NCBI GenBank assembly: GCA_036346355.1
Contig: CM070583.1
Coordinates: 6,324,001-6,388,000 of the forward strand
DNA from: Rhipidocladum racemiflorum
Lineage: Eukaryota > Streptophyta > Magnoliopsida > Poales > Poaceae
Reading direction: 5' to 3'
DNA: 64,000 nucleotides
The translations under genes and the position numbers were made by a program. The notes under the pieces are model-generated. The model ran no database searches. It had not been told where the DNA came from and saw nothing but the letters and a program-made list of their open reading frames with translations. Below are positions 11,573 through 22,775 of the stretch, one piece after another. The first letter of the stretch is position 1; every line of letters starts with the position of its first letter.

Positions 11573-12462
11573 TAGGGGTGGAATTGAGCCGAGCCGAGCC
11601 GAGCCCGGCTCGGTCGAGCTCGCCGATAATCGAGCCGAGCCGAGCTCGGCTCGGATTATGAATCGAGCTAGAAAATGGGCTCGGCTAGGGCTCGGTTGAG
11701 CCTCGAGCCGGCTCGTTGAGGCTCACGAGCCAGGCGTTGCACCAGTCCACCGAAGGATTGACTCCTCTGCCCGACTGCCCCCAAGGCCCCAAATCCACTC
11801 TCCGGTCTCCTCGTCCCCCAAATCCATCGAAGCCAGCCTGAACTCCCCCAAATCCCTAAATCCGCAAGCCTCCCCGAGGACCCCGACTCCGGGACTCCGC
11901 CGGCCGGCGCCGCCCTGTTCCCCGACCTCCCCCGTCCGGCCGTCCCCCGAGGCCCTCGGCGCCTCCCCCGACCGGCCGACCCCGCCTTCCTCGGCTCCTC
12001 TGACGCCTCCCTTGGCCCCGCCTCCCTCGGCTCGTCCGACGCCTCGCACGGCCCCAACTCCCTCCACACTATCATTGGCCTCCCCCCATGGAGCGAGTGC
12101 AGAAGAAAAAGCGAGGTGATTGTTGAATGTTCAGTTGTTGACTGTGATAGTGTGATGCACCGGTGATTTGGTGAGTTGAGAATCTGAGTTGCTTGTGAAC
12201 ATTGAGTTGTTGACTGTGATAGTGTATTAGTGTGATCCACTGGTGATTTGGTGAAGTGAGATGTTTGTTGAATGTTGAGTTGTTGACGAGCCTAACGAGT
12301 CAACGAGCCGCTCGCGAGCCAGCTCGGGCTCGGCTTGTTGGCTGAGCGAGCCAATCAGTAGGCTCGGGCTCGGCTCACTGCCGCTTCGAGCCGAGCCGAG
12401 CCACTCCGAGCCAAGCCGAGCCCGAGCCGAGCTGCGAGCCTCGAGCTTAATTTCTAGCCCTA
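11573..12462. mobile_element. hAT-type element with Gly/Arg-codon GC-rich ends (copy 1)
   Basis: Bounded by a perfect 8-bp target duplication, cttccact (11565-11572 and 12463-12470). The ends are taggggtggaattgagc and gagcttaatttctagcccta, which are inverted repeats. Both subterminal regions are packed with 'gagccgagcc'/'ggctcggctc' words. The interior (about 11740-12110) is GC-rich with open frames that look like simple proline/arginine-rich translations. It is the same family as 33215-33933. Confidence 0.85.
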
Positions 12463-12589
12463 CTTCCACTCCCTCTCCTTCCTCTCTCTCCCTCTCTCCT
12501 TCCCTTCCTCCGGCCGGCGGCTCGGTCTCCCCTTTTTTCTGGCTTCGGCGGCGCAAGAGATCGATCTGGCTTCGACCACTTTTTTACCA

Positions 12590-12810
12590 AGTTATTTTCG
12601 CCACACCGTGTGGCGACAACTTATTTTCGTCGTACGGTTTAGCGAAAATAAGGTGTTCGCCACATGGTGTGGCGAAAATACCTTTGATTTCCATGTATCA
12701 GACTAACTGCGAATTTAGGCTGTTTTCGCCGCACGGTTTGGTGAAAATAGGTTATTCGCCGTACGATATGGCGAAAATATGGTATTCGCCGTACGGTGTG
12801 GCGATTACGT
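12590..12810. repeat. Array of six ~20-bp imperfect palindromes
   Basis: Six copies of a motif like ttcgccacaccgtgtggcga lie at about 12597, 12626, 12656, 12725, 12756 and 12785. Each is nearly its own reverse complement. Copies vary mostly in the centre (cacaccgtg, gtacggttt, cacatggtg, gcacggttt, gtacgatat, gtacggtgt). Such arrays are typical of subterminal transposase-binding repeats, but no element ends were found. Confidence 0.6.
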
Positions 12811-13004
12811 TTTAATTTTGTAATTTTTATTTTTCGAGTATTAAAACCGCAATTCATTTTAAAAAAAGTTTTATTTAAAAAAATTCCTGCTGCTTCACTT
12901 TTTTTCACACGATATCTCTGATCGCTTGCACTGTATTGCCTCTAAGAGGGCGTAGCACTGCAACACCTGGGACTTCCTCTAGCAGTACGCATCTACACCG
13001 GCAC

Positions 13005-13990
13005 TAGGGATGAAAACGGGTCGGATACGGTCGGATAGTAGGTGATCCCGTATCCTACCCTAATTATTTTTACTCGAATACGGATCGGATACGGATAGTT
13101 AAAATCGGGTACGGATCTGAGATCACGTAACGGGTATCTATAAAAGGGTAGAAAGCGGAGTGCAGGATAGTATACGGACAGGCATAATACGGATATCGGG
13201 TAATTAGTCGGATAGTATGTGAATTGTGTAGCATTAAAATTTATGATAAAAATAATCCAACCAAAGCATATACCGACACAAATAATACAAAACATACAGT
13301 CGAACTAACGCGTCAAAGGGCATAAACCATATAACATAGCACTAGCACATGAAAATTGACAAGTATACAACACAGGACATCTTCATATAGCTAGCAGTCC
13401 ATACATATATATAGCACCATATATATGATTTTTTCTGTTGCTCAAATGAAAAACTTGTCAACATGAAAAAGATGTGTCTCAAAATTCTCTACAGCTTTCA
13501 TGTAGACCATATAATTTTTTGAGCATGAGAAGACCTCCAAAAACACGAATTACTGCATGCTGTAAAAGTTGGTCCGTCTTAAACATGAATTTCTCTGTTA
13601 CCCTTCCCGATTTTCTATGATTTTTTTTGTTGCTCAAATGGAAAACTTATCAATATGAAAAAGATGCTCCTCAAAATTCTCTACAACTTTCATGTAGACC
13701 ACAAAATTTTTCGAGCACGGGAAGACCTCCAAAAATGTGAATTACTGATGTCCTGTATCCGGGTACCCGATTTTAAAAATTATCCGGGTACCCGTATCCG
13801 ACCCGAAAATCCGGGTATTTACCGGGTATCGGCTGTCCCGTATCCGACCCGTATCCGAAAGAAAATTATCCGGGTAATTACCCGTATCCGACCCGACAAA
13901 AAAATACCCGTATCCGTATCCGAATTTTCGGGTAGAATTTTGCCGGGTACGGATACGGATCGGGTATTACCCGACCCATTTTCACCCCTA
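13005..13990. mobile_element. hAT-type element with 'gggtcggatacgg' subterminal repeats
   Basis: Bounded by a perfect 8-bp target duplication, accggcac (12997-13004 and 13991-13998). The ends tagggatgaaaacgggtcgg and acccattttcacccctaa-side sequence are inverted repeats. Many 'cggatacgg'/'ccgtatccg' words sit in the outer ~250 bp on each side. Inside, a ~130-bp segment beginning 'gttgctcaaatg' is present twice (about 13435-13560 and 13632-13750). No transposase remains. Confidence 0.85.
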
Positions 13991-13998
13991 ACCGGCAC

Positions 13999-14524
13999 CT
14001 TGAGCACCCGCAACTTGGTTGTCTGCACGCGGACGAGGGCATGACTGCCGTACGGAGATCTCCGTCCACCTACACGCCCTCCTGCGCCGTGCCTTCGCGA
14101 ATGAAGCTGTCGTCTCACGGACTCTCGGTCGCACAGAACTGTTGCTGCCTCACAGCAACCAGGCTCCGCACCGCCACATGCACGGCGCCGAGGTTGCTCT
14201 GCAGATTTTTTTTTCTTTGCGGCGCCGGCTGCCGCTGGAAGCTACTCGATACCACATCACTCAGTGACATAGCCTGCCTCGAGGTATAGCAGTGGTGGTC
14301 TCCCTTGGGACAAGCGCTACACTAAAATTAGAACATCTCTCTGATACCAACGGTTAGAATAGCGACATCAAAAAACCCTCTGGGGCAATTTTTTCCTTCT
14401 ATTATTCTTTCTTTCTTGTTTTTCTCTTACATTTGTTTGCTTAAAAAACTATGTCTTCCTCTCAATTTATACCCAAAGTATAGCCTTAAGAAACAAAATA
14501 GGATTCTACTTTCTTATCCTAATT
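13999..14524. other. Intergenic stretch, nothing firm
   Basis: The first 300 bp are GC-rich and contain overlapping short open frames of atypical composition. The remainder is pyrimidine-rich. No recognised domain, repeat or RNA gene. Confidence 0.35.
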
Positions 14525-17500
14525 TGTTGGAATAGTCCCACATTGGTTGTGGGGAGGGCTTGAGCATGGTTTATAAGGATGAGGGAGCACCCCCTCATTG
14601 AGCTAGCTTTTTGGGAGGAGATGGCCCAAGAGATCTTGGCCCGCTGCTCAGGTTGGGCCAGACCTGGATCCGGACATGCTAGGTGAGGCGGTCCGGCTAA
14701 CAAGTGGTATCAGAGCTAAGTTTGGCCCGGAAGGGTCAGGGGGCCCAGATGTGTCCTAGGTGGCCCCAGGTATGGCCCAGGTGTAGCCCAGGGGGAACCC
14801 AAGTGTGGCCCGAGTGTGGCCCAGGGGGGGCCAGGTAGCCCAGATGGTTTCTAGATAATCTCGGCCCAATGTGTGAGGGGGAGATTGTTGGAATAGTCCC
14901 ACATTGGTTGTGGGAAGTGCTTGAGCATGGTTTATAAGGGTGAGGGAGCACCCCCTCATTGAGCTAGCTTTTTGGGAGGAGATGGCCCAAGAGACCTTGG
15001 CCCGCTACTCAGGTTGAGCCTGACCTGGTGTGATGGACCGCCTTTTTCAAAGGGGTGCATTTAAATCCACAACGGCTACCCAGGATGATTAGCCGTCGGG
15101 AACCAAGTCATACATTGCCAGCATAAGAGCGAAACGATAGTTTTTACATCACATAGGGCCTAACGGCCAAAGTTTTACAAAAGGAAGCGGCGAGCTCTAA
15201 TATAATACAATACCAAAAGAACCACATAGGCAAGGCCTGAGCACAGAGAAAGGACCCTAAAACCAAACTGCTTTGCCATCCACGATCTCCTGGAATTCTC
15301 CGGCGTCTTCAGATTATAAAATAGGTTGAAAAGCAAGACTGAGTACACAACAGTACTCAACAAACCGCACGGGAATTTCTGAATATTACATGCGAGGGTA
15401 TTCACAAAGGATGAGGCAATATGGTTATTATCATTGTGGATGCAGTTTTATTTTCGAAGACATTTTACATTTGAAACACAAACCATACATAATAGAAATA
15501 AGCAAATTTGAACTTTTCACAAGTTCATCATTACGTCAAGTTGGAAATAACAATTCTACTTGGGTTAGGTTACGGGATTCACCCCAATTCAAACTTAGCT
15601 TCATTCACCGGAAGCACGGCGTATTCGAATACCATTTAAATATGGCTCTGCAGAGTTGCTCAGCTTTACCCACAAGACATCTACGACCCTCATGCCCTGC
15701 GCAACTTACATGCAACTTAAATGCATGCGTCCAGGCCGAGACCATCAAAGCCTTTTGATTGAACATTCCCATGACAGACCCTACCCGATAGGTTATTGGA
15801 CCCACTGTTCTTGGGCTCCCATTTGCCGATTCAGGAACTATGGGCCAATACTATGTGGGTACCTACCGTTGTGAGGATCGGCGAATGACACCTCATTCCC
15901 GTCCCACAGAACCTTTCAACCATTCCCTAGCATGTAAGTATTCCCATGGGGTGAACAATGTACTGAGCTCCGTCGGAAGCGGTTTGTCTAACCGACCCGA
16001 CTTGTGGTTGAGCGGGATCTAAGTTATTTACTTTGCCCAAGATTGTGATTACTTAAAATTATGCCTAAGACTTAGCCAATTCCAAACCAACAATCCACAC
16101 CACACACATTGGCCTCGTCATCGGCGGAGGATCGGGCACGTGGCCATCTAGTGGTTTGCCCGCCAAGTCCACTCACCGTAGCATATTTTTGAATATAGTC
16201 TACATCAAGTCTCCTACTTGATGGTTTTATTTTAATACACAAATCATTTTTAAAGTTCAACTAATTAATTAACTACTAGCATACGAGATTCATTAGTTAA
16301 ATCTAAGGTTTGCAAAGGAAATAAGGCGCGACAATACGAAGTGGGTCTTTAAGCAAGCAAGGTACTAGCTATGTCGTCATGGCATTCTAAAATAAACATT
16401 TCTAGCATTTAACATAATAACATAATGCAATATCAAAATAATTAATACTATAATATTGTCATGGGTTCAACATGTTCAAGGAGTGCGGCTTGCCTTGCGA
16501 GACGAGGGGAAGTCCTAGGTCGTCGTCGACGTCGTTGAACTTGGTGCCGGTCACGTCCGGCTCCTCGTACTGCTCCGAGACGGGCTCCAAGGTCGGATCT
16601 AGCGCACAACAAAGCGAGCAACAAATAAACGAATAAAACAACGAGAAAAGAAAAGAGAAAAACAAGAAAAGGAAAAACGAAAAAGGATCGAGAGAGAAAT
16701 GGGCCGGAGAGGGGTTCAAAGGGCTTTTTCGGCATTATGGACTTCAAATGGTGAAACGGAGATCATATGTGGACTCAGTGGCTCGAAACGATGAAGATAG
16801 TGTATTTTGACTATTTTTGGACTTTTCGGGGATTTTTCTTGGATTTTTGGAGACATTAAAAAGGGTTTTTGGATTTATAAAACCTGGAAAGAAAAAGAAA
16901 AAGGGAAAAACGGTGTTGGGCCGTTTCGGGCACGTCCCACGCGGCCGTTCGGCCTGAGGCCAAGCGCGCGCGACGAAGATGGGCCGGCCCACCCTGCGAT
17001 CGTCGCTGACAAAGCGGGCCCAGCGGCGCGGAGGCCACCGACGGGTGGGCCCAAAGGTGGGTGCCGACGCGTGGCTTAAGAGCCACCGATCGGTGGGACC
17101 CTGTGGCAGGGAGACAGAGTAACCGATCGGTCGATCGATCCGAGAGGGGCAGGGGAGCTAGGGTTCGGCGATTTGGGGGCAGCGGCGGCGAGCGAGGGGG
17201 GGCGATGGGGCCGAAGGCGAGAAAGGTGGAGGTTGGCGGGGAGACGAGGGGTTGAGTTAGGGTTTGGGGAGGAGTTTGAGGCTCGGGTAAGGTGAAGGGG
17301 CGGCTCGGGCGAGCTCCGACCGGAGAGGAGGGAGATGCAGGGGAAGGCGAGGGGTTCGGCCGGAGATGGGGGAGATGAGGGGGGGGGGGCTTACCACGGG
17401 GAAGGAGGAGGCGAGCAAGGAGAGGCGAGGGCGACCACAGTGCGAGCTTTATAGCCGCGCGTGGTATGGGCGAGCGGCGACGAGTTCCAAGGAGGTGGCG

Positions 17501-17918
17501 GAGCATGACGTGAGCGGCGGGAGTTGGTGGAGGCGACGGGAGCAGGCGGACTCGAGGTCCAAGGCGGAGACCGAGCAGAGGAGGGGAGCAGGCGGGGGTG
17601 ACGCGGCTCGGCGGGGGTGACGAGAGGCCGACGCCAGCGGAGAGGACGGGACGGCGACGGTGACGCGCGGATGCAAGGATGACGCAGGCGCGGCGATCGG
17701 GCGGAGCGCGGTTGGAGGACCAACGGTCCGGGCGAGGCAACGGGTAAGTCTCAACCACTCCCGTCCAATCCCCCAAGAATCCAAGAACCGGGATTAAGAA
17801 CGAAAAAAAAACGCGAATTAAACTCCAATAAAACTCGAATTAGGGTTTTGAAATTTCGAAATTTTTGAGACATTTCACCTGGGATCCGAACATGCTAGGT
17901 GAAGCAGTCCGGCTAACA
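14525..17918 (+). mobile_element. TRIM-type LTR retrotransposon, 3' LTR split by a later insertion
   Basis: A 178-bp 5' LTR (14525-14702) runs tgttggaatagtcccacat to ggctaaca. The primer-binding site tggtatcagagc (14705-14716, initiator tRNA-Met) follows. Then comes a 169-183-bp GC-rich internal region and a purine tract gtgagggggaga before the 3' LTR at 14886. That LTR is interrupted after cctgg at 15028 and resumes at 17883, ending ggctaaca at 17918. The outer flanks are perfect taatt duplications (14520-14524, 17919-17923). With the insertion removed the element is about 0.54 kb and codes for nothing, which fits the terminal-repeat-in-miniature class. Confidence 0.9.
15029..17877 (-). mobile_element. 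Solo Gypsy-type LTR (2.85 kb) nested in the TRIM
   Basis: Begins TG and ends CA, flanked by perfect 5-bp duplications cctgg (15024-15028, 17878-17882). Its sense strand is minus, starting TGAAATGTCTC and ending GGCGGTCCATCACA. The element-sense first third (about 17800-16900) is GC-rich. A short conserved reading frame ending 'LPLVSQGKPHSLNMLNP' at about 16530-16459 resembles the one at 3180-3284 in the related LTR. Since only one LTR is present between exact duplications, it is a solo LTR left by recombination. The long Pro/Arg-rich open frames inside (for example 16856-17776) are composition artefacts. Confidence 0.9.
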
Positions 17919-17923
17919 TAATT

Positions 17924-18841
17924 AGACTCCTCATCCTAATTAACTCTAACTAAAATTTTTAAAACTTGCCCAACGTTCCCCATGTTCGATATAATAGTAA
18001 AACTACGTCTAACGATGTAAATGACTGATCGCATACCCAATCAGTTCGTCCAGAACCAAAAACAGAAAATGTTTCATCAGATCTTCAGACCTGGGAGCAT
18101 CCAAAAGACACGGTTCTTGACTGATTCGCAGGCCTGTTCCTCAACGTGGCTGCATCTCTCACATAATATAATCCAGTTCTTAATATTCTTAGCTGTGTCC
18201 GTGAGACAACAGCCCGTATACAGGGGAAGAATAAGTGGTCTGGAACTCCAGAAAAATGCACCTGTAATGTTTGATTACTTCCGAATATTTTTACATGCTG
18301 TTTATTTCTTCACATTTTGCGAACAGAAACTGGGCAGCATGTAGTCATTACAAACATTTTCTGACAACTCAAAGTACTGGTGTCAGGAGATTATACATCC
18401 ACTCTGAAATCCTGGCTTCTTGTAAGGGAAGACTAATGTTGTCTTTATTTTAATGTAAGCACTGCTCTTAACATATAACTAACTCCTTTCTTTATGCTAT
18501 TCCTTCTGCCAACTCATTTCCAATGAAATGTGCTGCCAACTTTATAAGTCCTAACGAATACAGTCTTCCTGCGGATGTTTCTAATGCCATGCGAGAGATG
18601 AAGGATGGGAGGTGATGGAAATATTGCTTACTCCTGATCTTTCCATTGAACAATCAAGTAGGGTATCAACATCATCGCCTTCTATCTTGAGGTATGCACA
18701 TTACTGATTTACCCATCTACCACATTTTTTTTGGTCGTGTATGCGAGGATCATTGCTATCAAACTAGAGTTCATTGCTAACCTTTGCTTCTTGTATTTTT
18801 TTTGTTTCCAAAGGGCTTTTTGCTGTGCACAGCATCTACCA
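17924..18841 (+). other. Upstream region of the RIC gene
   Basis: About 0.9 kb between the TRIM's right target duplication and the RIC start codon. It probably holds the promoter and 5' UTR; a 5' UTR intron is possible but no splice pair can be fixed by eye. A long pyrimidine tract (18795-18810) immediately precedes the first coding exon. No transposon was recognised. Confidence 0.4.
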
Positions 18842-20067
18842 ATGGCTTATAAGATGAAAGGGGTCTTCAAGGGCCTCAAGGTCATCTCTCAAATCTTTGG
18901 TATGTGATTTTCGTGTCTGAATCTGAAGTTTTGAGTTCGGTTGCTCCCTTTGTTCTAGCCTATTCGTCGTAGCCAATGTACACCATGTTTGCAGTGGTGA
19001 AGGAGCATCAGATGGAGATTGGTCATCCGACAGACGTGAAGCATGTCGCGCATATCGGATGGGACAGCCCGACGGGGAGTGCTGCTTCTCCCAGCTGGGT
19101 ACATATATAACAGAATTCAGAACAATGCTACAACTCTGTTTTGATCCATCTCCTGGTTACCTCCATTAGTCATGACCAGCAAGGAAGCTGAGCTATCTGA
19201 AATTTCCATTGTAGATGGATGACATGAAGGGCTCACAGGACTTTCTGTCGCTGAGCAATTTCGGACAGTCGACAGGAACCTCCTGGGCTTCTCAAGGTAT
19301 TTTTCAGATCTCCAGTTCTTCAGTTCTTGAACTGGTACACATGCTTGGTCCAATTGCTTCTGTTTTCTTCATGGAGGAAGATCATGTTTTGTTTTTGGGA
19401 AAGTCTAAAGAACGGTATACCGTTTAAAGGCAAAATAACGGAATGAGTCTTTGCCGTTAGATTGTCTAGTCACACTTGTTAATCTTATCTTTCGTCGGGC
19501 CCACTCAAACCTTATCCACGTACGACTATTGTAACATCCCGATTTTTCAAAAAACTTTATCAGTGACCACATGGGCATAAACATCATAAAACTTTTCCAT
19601 GAAATTCATTTATGAAATATCTTATCCGTAAAAAATCATAAAACTTATCCATAAAACCTAATGAAACTTATATATGAAACCTAATGAAACTTATCTGGAT
19701 AAGTTTCATGAATTTTCCTAGTGTTTCATGAAACTTGACACCGAAACTCATGAAACTTATCACCGAAACTCGTGAAACATTATAATGAAACTCATGAAAC
19801 TTATCACTAAAACTGATGAAACTTATCACCGAAACTACACTGAAACTCATGAAACTAAACGCTGGAACTCATGAAACTAAACACTGAAACTCATGAAACT
19901 TATCATTGGAACTCATGAAACTAAATACTAAAACTCGTGAAACTAAACACTAAAACTCGTGAAACTAAACACTCAAACTGATGAAACTTATCATTGAAAC
20001 GAAACACTGGTGTATGCACGTCGTACATGTAGATGAGCAGAGAATTTCATGCATGTATGTATGTATG

Positions 20068-20110
<43 letters not shown>

Positions 20111-21910
20111 GGAATTTCATGCATATATTTTGCTAATAAATTTTGCATGCGTACGTACATCGTACGTACATGTAGATGATATAGTTGCAGCATGTGAAAT
20201 ATAAACGTATGTACATGTAGATGATATAACTATGAGTGCATATATTTTGCTAATTAACTAGATAGATGCAGATGATATATGTATGTACATGTAGATGATA
20301 TAGCAAAATATACGCACTCATACGTCGTACGTACATGTATTTATGTACCGAACATAAACGAGTGGATAGCGTGGTATAGTTGCACTCTTTGTTTTTTTAG
20401 TTGCATGCATGTATGGGGAATGAGACTTGCTGCTGTTTATCCTAGGAATGTTATGTTGCCTTGTTTAGCAATTCTCTTCTGGTTCATGAATTATTGATAT
20501 CAGAGTTGCAGGCACACATGAATATGTTACTAAACAATTCCATGCCTTTCAACTACCAACAGCATCTTGTGTTGTTGGTGGAGCTGCGACGCAACATATG
20601 AATACTAAACAATGTAGTAGCATATATAAGCTTGTATTTGCGTCATTTTATTTTGGGTCAAAAATGTAGCTAAGAACTGAAAAATTGAGGTTCTCAGCAC
20701 CACCAACCTTACTGATGCTTCCTTTCGTAAATTTTTATTAACTACATATACTTAGGGTACCACATTCAACAATCCAACGAAGCGAGTTTATTTGTATCAG
20801 AAGTCATGATTGACTTTGCAGGAAAAAAACAGACATACACACTCTGCAGATCTTGTACTGACCAGTCATTTGACACTTACATGTTATCCACAAAGTTGTA
20901 TTTTGTCAGTTGGCCCATCCATTCAATCCATATAAACAAGGAGGTTCCACTGTTCCAACTAACAGATCCATGGAAACTTGATGCGAATAGATAAATAACA
21001 AGTGAACTAGTGGGTGCATCGTGGACTAAAATATAAGATATTAACTTAGGCCCCGTTTAGCAACTTGAAACCGAGCTGTTTCTACTAGAATCTGGGAGAA
21101 ACCCAGCCAAACGGGTTAAAACTCGGAACGATTCTCCTCGAAACATTTCTTTTTTTTCCACATCGTGGCTGAATCACCCTCAACCCCGTTTTAGTAGTTT
21201 CTACTAGAATCTGGAACCGTACCAAACGGTTTGCAGAAAGTGATTCTGATTCTACCTTAAACGTTTCTACCAAGAATCTGGAACCGTTTCCGTTTCTACT
21301 AGAATCTGGAACCGTACCAAACGGGGCCTTAATACTCGCACTGCTCCCCATTTAAATACACTGCTAAAATACTTCTGGCTTCCAAAGCTACATATTCACC
21401 AAGGTAAACACACCATATTTCTGTTGGTTCTATTACAACTCAAGGACGAAAGAGAGAATGTGATGTTTCAAATGTTCAAGTACATCTAAATTTCCTTTAG
21501 CTGTGTGCATCTTAGTATGCAGAGACCGGAAGTAATTTATTCTTCCATTATCTAAAAAAAAGTACATCTAAATTTCCTGGAATGCAAGAAAAGCTTTTGA
21601 AAACTACCTCTCATTATGCTATTTATATTTGTTGCTGATGTGCTGCTGTTATTTATTAACAGATTTTGATCAGCCACGAGATATATCACCCTTTGGTATA
21701 TTTCCGGAAAATGCCGGTCAAGAAGCAACCCCATACCCTGACATACCAAAGCCACCCAGGAAGGCCAGAAGGAAGAAATCCAAGAACACTTCGCCGACGG
21801 CGTCATCGAGATCATCGAGGTCATCAAGATCAAGATCTAAAGACTCATTTTCATCCACTCCTGACACTAACCGTGCCAACGATATGCAACATGAAATCCG
21901 GATTGTATAG
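18842..21910 (+). CDS. ROP-interactive CRIB-motif (RIC) protein
   Basis: RIC proteins are plant effectors that bind active ROP (Rho-of-plants) GTPases and steer actin, microtubules and exocytosis at the plasma membrane. Coding exons are 18842-18899, 18995-19098, 19215-19296 and 21663-21910 (492 nt, 163 aa). All introns are GT-AG. The protein opens MAYKMKGVFKGLKVISQIF, a conserved N-terminus of this family. The CRIB motif follows at residues 28-43 (IGHPTDVKHVAHIGWD), with the two His and the Gly of the GTPase-binding consensus intact. Residues 55-81 are Ser-rich. The tail holds a basic patch (about 117-124, RKARRKKSK) and an SSRSSRSRS run, as in RIC10/RIC11-like members. Intron 3 (2366 bp) contains a minisatellite, a (TA)n tract and a PIF MITE. 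The gene appears complete; which RIC member it is I cannot say. Confidence 0.9.
19600..20010. repeat. Minisatellite of 'gaaactcatgaaact' units
   Basis: About 15-18 imperfect units of the type 'gaaactcatgaaacttatcacc' / 'gaaactaaacact', roughly 20-25 bp each, lie within intron 3 of the RIC gene. Units alternate between 'cttatca' and 'ctaaaca' forms, which suggests growth by slippage and unequal exchange. Confidence 0.75.
20056..20106. repeat. (GTAT)n(TA)n microsatellite
   Basis: A run of 'gtat' units (from about 20056) passes into about 18 TA dinucleotides ending near 20106. It lies in intron 3 of the RIC gene. Downstream (20160-20340) the phrase 'acatgtagatgatat' recurs several times in loosely repeated form. 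Confidence 0.85.
21049..21328. mobile_element. PIF/Harbinger-type MITE (ggccccgttt...aaacggggcc)
   Basis: The 280-bp element has terminal inverted repeats ggccccgttt / aaacggggcc and a TTA target duplication (21046-21048, 21329-21331). A related copy lies at 52019-52270. Internally 'ttctactagaatctgg' is repeated three or four times. It lies in intron 3 of the RIC gene, about 330 bp before the last exon. Confidence 0.85.
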
Positions 21911-22775
21911 GCCATCCTTAAACCCCCCTCTCAGTATTATGCATCTGTTATCTTTGAGTAGGAACACACAAGGTTATTTTAATTTTCTATTGATTTCGAG
22001 TTTAGTTGAGAGGAGAACATTGGAAAATGTAGGCAGCCTGTCAAGAAGGGTTCTGAAACTATGCTGTATGATGTTCAGTTGTGACGTGAGAGATTCAGGG
22101 TAAGGCTGATTAGTTTCCACAAGTGATTGAATAGTTGTACGGATTCTTTCGTTCATTTAGCAGTTCAAGACAAAAAAAAATCAACACTAGTATAGTCTAA
22201 AATGTTGTCCTTGATGAATCAGTATCATCAGACACAACCGTACTTTGTGAGTAGAAGAAGATAAGTCATATAATTTGCACAGCAACCATGCAACTAACAG
22301 GTGTGCTGTATTTATAAGATCGATAAGTTCGCAAGATTGTTAAGCACCAGCGATCAAAATACTTCCAAAGCATGCACATAAACAAGACTGCAGACAACAA
22401 ACATGCTTGTCAGGACAGAAGACGAAAGTAGCCGTGTAGAACGACACAAACAATGTAACGCAAAAATTCCTAGATAGCCAGTGAGACTTCAATGAAAGAC
22501 AAATCTCCGAAGATGAATGGAAATTAGATATCAGAGAATAACAAATATGCAACCCCAAAGTTGCAGTATGCAACATATATAATGGTTGTGCACCTCAAGA
22601 GGCACAGAAACGAGGGCCCGTGTTCTTGCTAAAGGAGCTTTCATGCATTTTCAAAATTTTGGATGATGTTTTGACATTTCTCATCAGCTACACCACCACT
22701 CATGATTGAGTTTGCTGGCTTTGAGATCCGTGCACAATCAACATGAGCATAAAATTTTATTACAATATGAACTGG
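21911..22775 (+). other. 3' flank of the RIC gene
   Basis: This AT-rich region after the RIC stop codon probably includes its 3' UTR; no canonical polyadenylation signal could be singled out. Nothing else recognised up to the CACTA end at 22776. Confidence 0.4.

Noticed and set aside
12590..12810. CRISPR-like repeat array
   Set aside because: Plant nuclear DNA; repeats are palindromic with irregular spacing and no unique equal-length spacers.
16856..17776. 306-codon Pro/Arg/Ser-rich open frame on the minus strand, with several overlapping frames
   Set aside because: It lies in the GC-rich block of a solo LTR bounded by perfect duplications. Several frames are open at once because of base composition, and no domain is visible.
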